6,909 nucleotides of DNA from Candidatus Woesearchaeota archaeon (lineage in GTDB: Archaea > Nanobdellota > Nanobdellia > Woesearchaeales > SKIA01). This document shows, piece after piece, positions 1 to 5,353 of this stretch. Each line of letters opens with the position of its first letter. Within the stretch, counting starts at the first letter, position 1. Location: assembly GCA_007128245.1 (NCBI GenBank), contig SKXU01000086.1:1-6909 (forward strand), given 5' to 3'. The position numbers and the translations under genes are program-made. The notes under the pieces are model-generated. The model searched no databases, had not been told where the DNA came from, and was given only the letters and a program-made list of their open reading frames with translations.

Positions 1-1
1 C

Positions 2-1141
2 AAGCTCGGAGTGTCAGAAGACCTCCTTGGAAGAATCCTCTCAGGAGCAGGAAGACCCATTGATAACGGACCAGAGATCATCCCTGAAACGCGCGTTGAT
101 ATTAACGGAGCAGCAATTAATCCATACAGTCGAGATAGCCCAGCAGATTTTTATCAAACAGGAATCTCAACAATCGACGCAACAAACACGCTCGTTAGAG
201 GACAAAAACTCCCTATCTTCTCAGGAAGCGGATTGCCGCACAACGAGCTCGCACTACAAATCGCACGGCAAGCAAAAGTTCTTGGTGACGACGCAGAATT
301 CACGGTAGTGTTTGCAGCAATGGGAATTACTAACGAAGAAGCACAGCGCTTTATGAGAGACTTTGAAGAAACAGGCGCTCTTGAGCGATCAGTCGTGTTC
401 TTAAACCTTGCAGACGACCCAGCAGTTGAGCGAATCATCACTCCGCGCATGGCACTGACCGCAGCAGAATACTTTGCGTACGAAAAAGACATGCACGTAC
501 TGGTTATCTTAACAGACATGACCAACTACTGCGAGTCTTTGCGAGAAATCGGTGCTGCGCGAGAAGAAATCCCTGGACGAAGAGGATACCCAGGATACAT
601 GTATACTGACCTCGCAATGCTGTATGAGCGAGCAGGCCTTGTAAAAGGAAAGAAAGGAAGTATCACACAAGTACCTATCCTCACCATGGTAGGAGATGAT
701 ATCACACACCCCATCCCAGACCTGACAGGATACATCACAGAAGGACAAATCGTACTCTCACGAGAACTCCACAGAACAGGAATATATCCACCAGTAGACA
801 TCCTTCCAAGCCTGTCACGACTCATGAACGGAGGGATCGGGAAAGGAAAAACGCGAGAAGACCACAAACAAGTCAGCGACCAACTCTATGCCTTCTACGC
901 AGAAGGACGAGATCTGCGAGGACTCGTGGCAATCGTCGGAGAAGAAGCACTCTCAGACAAAGACCAACGGCTGTTGAAGTTCGCAGCAGCATTCGAAGAC
1001 GCATTTGTTCGGCAAGCAAAACAAGAAGACCGAGGAATTGAGAAAACACTCGACATCGGATGGGACCTGCTTCGCGCATTCCCCGAGCACGAGCTGACAA
1101 GAATCAGTCCAGATCTGAAGAAACAATACTACAAGAAATAA
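2..1141 (+). CDS. atpB: A-type (V-type) ATP synthase subunit B, 5' partial
   Basis: This is the non-catalytic B subunit of the archaeal A1Ao ATP synthase. It alternates with catalytic A subunits in the cytoplasmic A1 head that couples ion flow to ATP synthesis. The frame is open from base 2 and reads K-L-G-V-S-E-D, which matches the interior of the family. The GTG at 11 is therefore an internal valine codon and the true start lies upstream. About 379 codons are visible of a usual 460-470, so roughly 80-90 N-terminal residues are missing. Family landmarks are the INGAAINPYSR stretch (about 101-133), the degenerate P-loop region FSGSGLPHNE (218-247), EIPGRRGYPGYMYTDLA (565-615), and PSLSRLMNGGIGKGKTRED (805-861). 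The C-terminal helical domain is complete and ends at TAA 1139-1141. The frame has no interruptions. The next gene starts 3 bases downstream. The assignment to subunit B is essentially certain. Confidence 0.97.
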   Translation, partial: KLGVSEDLLGRILSGAGRPIDNGPEIIPETRVDINGAAINPYSRDSPADFYQTGISTIDATNTLVRGQKLPIFSGSGLPHNELALQIARQAKVLGDDAEFTVVFAAMGITNEEAQRFMRDFEETGALERSVVFLNLADDPAVERIITPRMALTAAEYFAYEKDMHVLVILTDMTNYCESLREIGAAREEIPGRRGYPGYMYTDLAMLYERAGLVKGKKGSITQVPILTMVGDDITHPIPDLTGYITEGQIVLSRELHRTGIYPPVDILPSLSRLMNGGIGKGKTREDHKQVSDQLYAFYAEGRDLRGLVAIVGEEALSDKDQRLLKFAAAFEDAFVRQAKQEDRGIEKTLDIGWDLLRAFPEHELTRISPDLKKQYYKK

Positions 1142-1144
1142 ACA

Positions 1145-1906
1145 ATGGTAAGACCCCTCCTCCACCCACCCACAGAAGAAGTCGTGCGCACAGAGTATCC
1201 ACGCATCATGCATACTCCCGAGCTCGTAGCAGAAATCTCACGTTGGGTTGCGAGCACAGGATGCAAACCATCACATACACGACCTGCAATGGCAACATGT
1301 AGAGATGACACGCAACAAGACATGATACGCGTACTTGACGCATTTCACTTCTTACCAGCGTTTAATGCGCACACACTCGCAGGGCTTCCAAGAGGAGGAA
1401 GAACACTGTTTACTGCGTTCTACCATCACATCCCTGATGATGGCATTGGAGTCATCATCTACGGACCACACATCGGAATAGACTCTCAAGGACGATGGGG
1501 ATGTGTTGAGAGACATCATCGATCACACCCAGGACACAGCTGCGGAGCGCTCTGGGCGGTATATGATAACTGGAAGCAAGGGATAGTAGGCCCGTATGAA
1601 GATGATGCTGAGATCAGCGCCATCTCAGAAGCACTACTTCCGTACAAAAACGAGATACTCCAAGAAACACAAGAAAAAAGCCACCCTGTACGTCGCATGG
1701 CAGAACTCGTGTACGAGGTAGGACTTGCAAACATACGAGAGTACATCAAAGCAGTTCAAAGCACAGATGACGAACAACACCCCATCCTTCTCGTAGCAGG
1801 ACTAAATATCGACCAACGATTTGACGATAACAACAAATTTGATTTACGAGAAATTACTCTATACACACAAGGAGAAGCTACCCATAGCCACGACTACACA
1901 CAATGA
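1145..1906 (+). CDS. LCIB-type beta-carbonic-anhydrase-like protein
   Basis: This 253-aa soluble protein resembles the LCIB/LCIC family (LCIB_C_CA), beta-carbonic-anhydrase-fold enzymes known from algal CO2-concentrating systems and also found in prokaryotes. The family reaction is CO2 hydration to bicarbonate and a proton at a zinc held by two Cys and one His. Seen here are C52 in ATCRDD, FNAHTLAGLPRGGRT (73-87), YHHIPDDG (93-100), GPHIGID (107-113), WG (118-119) and SCGA (132-135). There is also a C-terminal LLVAGLNID segment near 215-225. C52, H109 and C133 are the likely zinc ligands by inference. The classic CxDxR motif is not intact: C52 is followed by R-D-D-T, so activity is unproven. 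A His cluster (H124, H125, H128, H131) lies just before C133. No signal peptide or membrane segment is seen. The gene starts 3 bases after atpB without a clear Shine-Dalgarno and overlaps atpD by ATGA, so it belongs to the ATPase operon. The family call rests on remembered motifs. Confidence 0.75.
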   Translation: MVRPLLHPPTEEVVRTEYPRIMHTPELVAEISRWVASTGCKPSHTRPAMATCRDDTQQDMIRVLDAFHFLPAFNAHTLAGLPRGGRTLFTAFYHHIPDDGIGVIIYGPHIGIDSQGRWGCVERHHRSHPGHSCGALWAVYDNWKQGIVGPYEDDAEISAISEALLPYKNEILQETQEKSHPVRRMAELVYEVGLANIREYIKAVQSTDDEQHPILLVAGLNIDQRFDDNNKFDLREITLYTQGEATHSHDYTQ

Positions 1907-2520
1907 CAACCGACATCAAACCCACACGATCAGAGCTGATCAAGCTTAAGAAAAAAGTTAAGCTCGCAAAGAGCGGCCACGGTCTGCTCAAAAAAAAGCG
2001 TGACGGACTCATCCTTGAGTTCTTTGAAATACTTAAGCGAGCAAAGACGGTGCGGCAAGAACTCACCCAGGAATTTATTCGGGCGCAACAAGCAATCAAC
2101 CTCGCGCGGATGCTCGAGTCAGACCTGCACATCAAAAGCTTGGCACTAGCGATTAAAGAACAGCCAGAAGTGAGTATTGAGCAAAAAAATATTGTGGGCG
2201 TCGTCGTACCAAAGATTAACCGTAAAGAACTCAAAAAAACATTGTTTGATAGAGGGTACGGATACTTTAATGGAGCAAGCATTGATGAAGCAGCTGATGC
2301 ATACGAAAAACTCGTTGAGAAAATTATTGAAGCAGCAGAAGTTGAGACCACAATACGAAAAATGCTTGATGAAATTGAGAAGACCAAACGACGCGTAAAC
2401 GCACTTGAATTTGAGGTAATACCAAAAATGGAAGCGCAAGGAACGTTTGTGCGCATGCGACTTGAAGAAATGGAACGAGAAAACTTCTCACGCCTAAAGA
2501 TCATCAAGGAGCGATTATGA
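1903..2520 (+). CDS. atpD: A-type (V-type) ATP synthase subunit D
   Basis: Subunit D is the central-stalk rotor subunit, the gamma-like shaft that turns inside the A3B3 head. The 205-aa product fits the usual 200-215 aa. The N-terminus has the family signature PTRSELIKLKKKVKLAKSG (residues 7-25) followed by LLKKKRDGL (28-36). Long charged amphipathic helices at both ends (about 1-75 and 125-205) are expected for the antiparallel coiled coil of the shaft. The less regular middle (about 85-120) would be the globular tip. The ATG overlaps the stop of the preceding gene (ATGA, 1903-1906) and has no good Shine-Dalgarno, so translation probably depends on ribosomes finishing the upstream gene. The reading frame is intact. 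In many archaea atpD directly follows atpB; here a carbonic-anhydrase-like gene sits between them. Confidence 0.96.
   Translation: MTTDIKPTRSELIKLKKKVKLAKSGHGLLKKKRDGLILEFFEILKRAKTVRQELTQEFIRAQQAINLARMLESDLHIKSLALAIKEQPEVSIEQKNIVGVVVPKINRKELKKTLFDRGYGYFNGASIDEAADAYEKLVEKIIEAAEVETTIRKMLDEIEKTKRRVNALEFEVIPKMEAQGTFVRMRLEEMERENFSRLKIIKERL
2506..2511 (+). promoter_or_regulatory. Shine-Dalgarno for the 37-aa protein
   Basis: AAGGAG lies inside the last codons of atpD, 5 bases before the ATG at 2517. It is the clearest ribosome binding site in the left operon. It supports the small gene being truly translated and fixes its start. Confidence 0.7.
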
Positions 2521-2630
2521 ATCCTTCTCAAAAACGGTTTATGCGCATCATGAGAGGACTTCAAATAGCAAAAGTTGTTATCGTCACTGCAGCGCTCGCA
2601 TACATCGTATACTGGGCGTACACCCGATGA
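2517..2630 (+). CDS. Small single-pass membrane protein, 37 aa, unknown function
   Basis: I do not recognise this protein. It has 37 residues. The N-terminus is basic (K6, R7, R10, R13) and is followed by one hydrophobic helix of about residues 17-35 (IAKVVIVTAALAYIVYWAY), ending in T-R. The charge pattern suggests the N-terminus stays in the cytoplasm with the helix in the membrane. Three things support it as a gene. A good AAGGAG lies 5 bases upstream, the start overlaps the atpD stop (ATGA), and its own stop overlaps the next start (ATGA, 2627-2630). It fills the gap between atpD and the nucleotidyltransferase gene exactly. It could be an accessory ATPase membrane peptide or an anchor for a neighbouring product, but nothing in the sequence decides this. 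It is short enough for automatic gene callers to miss. Confidence 0.72.
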   Translation: MNPSQKRFMRIMRGLQIAKVVIVTAALAYIVYWAYTR

Positions 2631-3046
2631 GTCGCATTCTTTTGTTTGGAACCTTTGACGGACTACACTTTGGACATGTAAACTTGTTTTTGCAAGCACA
2701 CGAGCACGCAAAAGAAGTGTATGTCATTTTAGCACGTGACAAAACAGTTGAGCACACAAAAGGCAGACCGCCAAAACACCCCGAGCACGAGCGCCTCACA
2801 CAAGTACAAAATCACCCACTCATCACACATGCACAACTTGGAAGTCATGGAGACAAGTATGCCGCGATCAAAGACATCAACCCGCACAAGATAGGATTGG
2901 GGTATGACCAGTTGCACTTTGTTGAGGGACTACACGAATGTATCGAACAAGAACTTCCTCATATCGAAATCATTCGCTTCAGACCACACAGAGAAGACAG
3001 CTTCAAAAGCAGCTTGATCAACGACGGGTACGGGCGTCTTCTTTAA
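2627..3046 (+). CDS. ribL: Cytidylyltransferase-family protein, probable RibL-type FAD synthase
   Basis: This is a 139-aa soluble nucleotidyltransferase of the HxGH superfamily. The N-terminal GTFDGLHFGH (residues 8-17) is the nucleotide-binding signature, with the HxGH histidines at 14 and 17. GRPPKHPEHER (46-56), LGYDQ (91-95) and a late SFKSSLI (125-131) match the layout of archaeal RibL, which joins FMN and a nucleotide to make FAD. Relatives with the same fold include glycerol-3-phosphate cytidylyltransferase and pantetheine-phosphate adenylyltransferase. The overall length and LGYDQ favour RibL, but the substrate cannot be proved from sequence alone. The start is chosen by the ATGA overlap with the 37-aa gene, and the first residues MSRILLFGTF suit a first beta strand. 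It has no Shine-Dalgarno and is probably translationally coupled. Its last 29 bases overlap the convergent membrane-protein gene. Confidence 0.75.
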   Translation: MSRILLFGTFDGLHFGHVNLFLQAHEHAKEVYVILARDKTVEHTKGRPPKHPEHERLTQVQNHPLITHAQLGSHGDKYAAIKDINPHKIGLGYDQLHFVEGLHECIEQELPHIEIIRFRPHREDSFKSSLINDGYGRLL

Positions 3047-3521
3047 GTAACTTGTAAATCTTATGCTCCACCTCCTCAGAATTCTTAATGGAACGAAGAA
3101 CCATGTCCTGACCCTCATCATGTCGCGCAGTCCGAAGAACCATATTAGACGCCTTCGTAAACCGATCCCACAAACTACTATTATTAATGATCTTACTAAT
3201 CTGCTTGTACGGCATACTATGTCTGCGAGTCACTAAGAGCTTTCTCTCCTCAACAACGTGCGTATCATAAAAGACGTAGCGAGTATTTTGCAACACCAAA
3301 AACTGCAGTTTAATACTGCTAAACGAAAACATGACAACAATCACTCCTAGAGCAAAAAGTATTCGAGATAAAGACAGGTCAAACACTCCCAGCCGCACAA
3401 GCCAATAAAAGAGAGTGTACACGACAACAGCAGCTACGGAGTAGCGAAACACCCACCGAAACAATGTCGGCGCAAGAGCGTTGGTTACATCAGGCTTGAT
3501 AACAAAACGGAGTTCGGGCAC
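3018..3521 (-). CDS. Membrane protein with probable bacterial-type PH (bPH2/YdbS-like) domain
   Basis: This 167-aa protein has two hydrophobic helices (about residues 25-46 and 53-76), then a soluble region of about 78-162. That region has the look of a bPH2 (DUF304-type) domain: Y-V-F-Y-D-T-H-V-V, a basic ERKLLVTRRHSMPYKQISKI stretch (91-110), an SLWDRF turn (116-121), and a segment near 128-146 suggesting the last strands. Two helices before such a domain is the usual layout for small proteins of this group. Their role is poorly known and is probably membrane-associated. The start is GTG at 3521-3519, since no ATG lies between it and the in-frame stop at 3548-3546. No Shine-Dalgarno precedes it, but a TATA-like element about 25 bases upstream fits a leaderless mRNA. 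It is transcribed away from the phosphorylase gene and converges on the ATPase operon. The domain call is by pattern recognition; that it is a two-helix membrane protein is clearer. Confidence 0.7.
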   Translation of the reverse strand: MPELRFVIKPDVTNALAPTLFRWVFRYSVAAVVVYTLFYWLVRLGVFDLSLSRILFALGVIVVMFSFSSIKLQFLVLQNTRYVFYDTHVVEERKLLVTRRHSMPYKQISKIINNSSLWDRFTKASNMVLRTARHDEGQDMVLRSIKNSEEVEHKIYKLLKEDARTRR

Positions 3522-3541
3522 AACACTACAACAGTACCACG

Positions 3542-3550
3542 TTATTTAAT
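3542..3550 (-). promoter_or_regulatory. Candidate TATA box for the PH-domain gene
   Basis: On the minus strand this reads ATTAAATAA, preceded by a purine-rich GGAAAGG that could serve as the BRE. Its centre is about 25 bases upstream of the GTG at 3521. This is the normal TATA-to-start-site distance in archaea and would give a transcript beginning at or near the start codon. It is inferred from spacing only. Confidence 0.5.
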
Positions 3551-3566
3551 CCTTTCCAACAACATC

Positions 3567-3578
3567 CTTATAAATAAG
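3567..3578 (+). promoter_or_regulatory. Candidate TATA box for the phosphorylase gene, symmetric
   Basis: CTTATAAATAAG is the best archaeal TATA-like element in the window. It would place the transcription start at about 3597-3600, just before the Shine-Dalgarno at 3598-3602 and the ATG at 3609, giving a leader of roughly 10 bases. The element is an inverted repeat (CTTAT, AA, ATAAG), so it could also bind TBP for the minus strand. That would start the divergent gene near 3550 with a leader of about 28 bases. Confidence 0.55.
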
Positions 3579-3597
3579 CAGTCTGACTAAAGATGTA

Positions 3598-3602
3598 GAG
3601 GT
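3598..3602 (+). promoter_or_regulatory. Shine-Dalgarno for the phosphorylase
   Basis: GAGGT lies 6 bases before the ATG at 3609. It complements the 3' end of archaeal 16S rRNA and decides the start. It would sit at the very 5' end of the transcript predicted from the TATA box at 3567-3578. Confidence 0.6.
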
Positions 3603-3608
3603 TGAGCA

Positions 3609-5315
3609 ATGGAATTTTTTAAGCCTGAAGATGCGGAGTACGCCATTAACGTGCTTCGACACGCACACATTGTCTACGCAACAATGGAAGTGGGACTTGA
3701 CAGCAGAGTACACACCTACAGCGGAGGCCTCGGAGTGCTCGCAGGAGACACGCTCAGAAGCTGCGCAGACCTACGACTCCCAGTAGCAGGACTGACTTTG
3801 CTGTACAGAAAAGGATATTTCAGACAACACCTACACAATGGCATACAAACAGAAAGCGATGAACCATGGGACGTGGATGCCTTCACAACAGCCCTACCTC
3901 ATGCGCGAGTAAATATCACTATCGAGGGTCGCGTCGTGTGGGTTGAGCCACGCGTAGGAATCATTGTTGGACACAAACAACGACACATCGTACCCATAAT
4001 CCTCCTCGACACCCATCTTGAAGAAAACGCACCTCAAGACAGAGGAATCACAGACCATCTCTACGGAGGAGATGAACGTATGCGCTTAAAACAAGAAGCA
4101 ATCCTTGGTATCGCAGGCAAGCGCGCACTCAGAAAAATTGGTTTGCGACACGTACACACCTTTCACATGAATGAAGGACACGCAGCGTTCGCACCCATGG
4201 AAGACGTCCTGTACTTTTCTCGCTACTACTCGTTTAATCAACCACGCATAAAGAGCCTCGTAAAAAGTGCTCATGTGTTTACGACGCACACACCCGTACC
4301 CGCTGGTCACGACAGGTTCCCGTACGAAATGATACGCCAAGTCATCGGAGAAGAAGACCTTGCATGGGAGAGCCTAGACCTTGGAGGACACTATGAGTGC
4401 AACATGACAAAGCTCGCGCTGAATCTCTCGCGATATGCAAACGGCGTGGCAAAGCGTCATGGTGAAATATCAAAACAAATGTTTCCTGGCTATGACATCG
4501 ACGCCATCACAAACGGAGTACACCTTCCTACGTGGATTCATCCAGAGATACAAAAAGTGCTAGACACAAAAATGCCTTCGTGGAGAGAGCAACCAAGCAT
4601 CCTTGAGCGATGCTACCAAGTTATTACTCACGAAGAGCTCTGGAGAGCGCACCAAGTAGCAAAGAAACAACTCCTCAAAGAAGTGCACAAGCGCACAGGA
4701 ATCACCCTAGACAAAAACATCCTGACCATAGGCTTTGCAAGACGATTTGCTACGTATAAGCGAGCAGACCTCATATTCAGACATCTTGAGCGACTGCGAG
4801 AAATCGGAGCAAAAAAAGTGCAACTCCTCTTCGCAGGACAAGCACACCCCAGAGACGAAGAAGGAAAACGCATCATTCAGCGCGTAATCGATTATGCACA
4901 ACAACTCGCAGGAGATATCACCGTCGTGTTCGTGGAAGGATACGACGTGCACCTTGCACGACACATGGTACAAGGATGCGATCTGTGGCTTAACAACCCC
5001 ATCCCACCACAAGAAGCATCAGGAACCTCAGGGATGAAAGCAGCCGCCAACGGTATTCCAAACATCTCAACGCTTGATGGATGGTGGATAGAAGGAATAA
5101 CACAAAACCCGCAAGCAGGATGGATTATTGAGCACGGAGAAGATGACGCCAACAAATTATATGACACCCTCAGCCACATCATCAGAGTGTATTATGAACA
5201 TCCAGAGCGATGGAAAGAACACATGGTGCAAGCACTAAGTCTTGCAAGTTATTTTAACACGCACCGAATGGTACAAGAATACCAAGACAGAGCGTGGAGC
5301 GTGCGCATCTACTAA
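3609..5315 (+). CDS. Alpha-glucan (glycogen/maltodextrin) phosphorylase, compact GT35 form
   Basis: This PLP-dependent enzyme cleaves alpha-1,4-glucan with phosphate, releasing glucose-1-phosphate in the cytoplasm. The 568 residues carry the full core: ATMEVGLDS (24-32), YSGGLGVLAGD (37-47), LLYRKGYFRQ (64-73), HMNEGHAAF (186-194), TTHTPVPAGHDRF (225-237), TNGVHLPTW (301-309), RRFATYKRADL (378-388) and SGTSGMK (471-477), followed by STLDGWW (487-493). K477 is the expected Schiff-base lysine for PLP. The SGTSGMK form matches the TIGR02094-like alpha-glucan phosphorylase branch, not the classical GTGNMK form of E. coli or muscle. The protein is far shorter than classical phosphorylases (about 800-840 aa) and lacks the extra N-terminal domain of larger archaeal and bacterial members, although its motifs look intact. 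It has its own promoter and Shine-Dalgarno. No other glycogen gene is in the window, so the glucan substrate is inferred from the family. Confidence 0.93.
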   Translation: MEFFKPEDAEYAINVLRHAHIVYATMEVGLDSRVHTYSGGLGVLAGDTLRSCADLRLPVAGLTLLYRKGYFRQHLHNGIQTESDEPWDVDAFTTALPHARVNITIEGRVVWVEPRVGIIVGHKQRHIVPIILLDTHLEENAPQDRGITDHLYGGDERMRLKQEAILGIAGKRALRKIGLRHVHTFHMNEGHAAFAPMEDVLYFSRYYSFNQPRIKSLVKSAHVFTTHTPVPAGHDRFPYEMIRQVIGEEDLAWESLDLGGHYECNMTKLALNLSRYANGVAKRHGEISKQMFPGYDIDAITNGVHLPTWIHPEIQKVLDTKMPSWREQPSILERCYQVITHEELWRAHQVAKKQLLKEVHKRTGITLDKNILTIGFARRFATYKRADLIFRHLERLREIGAKKVQLLFAGQAHPRDEEGKRIIQRVIDYAQQLAGDITVVFVEGYDVHLARHMVQGCDLWLNNPIPPQEASGTSGMKAAANGIPNISTLDGWWIEGITQNPQAGWIIEHGEDDANKLYDTLSHIIRVYYEHPERWKEHMVQALSLASYFNTHRMVQEYQDRAWSVRIY

Positions 5316-5325
5316 AAGAACACGC

Positions 5326-5332
5326 ATATAAA
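5326..5332 (+). promoter_or_regulatory. Candidate TATA box for the RND/MMPL gene
   Basis: ATATAAA lies in the 38-base gap after the phosphorylase stop, centred about 25 bases before the ATG at 5354. It could give a transcript starting near the start codon. A Shine-Dalgarno-like GGAGTG also lies in the gap, which suits translation from a longer read-through transcript. Which applies cannot be decided from sequence. Confidence 0.35.
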
Positions 5333-5344
5333 CAAACACGTAAT

Positions 5345-5350
5345 GGAGTG
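5345..5350 (+). promoter_or_regulatory. Shine-Dalgarno for the RND/MMPL gene
   Basis: GGAGTG with about 3-5 bases of spacing precedes the ATG at 5354. It supports that start and fits co-transcription with the phosphorylase gene. It also contains an in-frame GTG (5348) that could in principle be a start, but that would leave the start inside the binding site. Confidence 0.5.
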
Positions 5351-5353
5351 AGT

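Noticed and set aside
11..1141. A complete atpB starting at GTG 11
   Set aside because: The frame is open upstream to base 2 and encodes K-L-G just before V-S-E-D, as in the middle of subunit B. About 80-90 residues of the family lie upstream, so the gene is cut by the window edge.
1060..1302. 80-aa plus-strand frame across the atpB/LCIB-like junction
   Set aside because: It is out of frame with two well-supported genes, shows no motif and has no better start signal.
1878..2711. 277-aa minus-strand frame opposite atpD
   Set aside because: It is antisense to atpD and parts of two neighbouring genes. Its product is Ser/Arg/Phe-rich low-complexity sequence without family motifs. The coding frame of atpD explains the lack of stops.
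3030..3065. Transcription terminator between the convergent genes
   Set aside because: No U-rich tract or hairpin stands out; the T-rich bases belong to overlapping coding sequence.
3018..3521. PH-domain ORF as an antisense artefact
   Set aside because: Only its last 29 bases overlap another gene. The rest lies where no plus-strand gene exists, and the product has two clean hydrophobic helices and a sensible soluble domain, so it was kept as a gene.
5348..5353. GTG at 5348 as the start of the RND/MMPL gene
   Set aside because: It would add only two residues and would lie inside the Shine-Dalgarno that serves the ATG at 5354.
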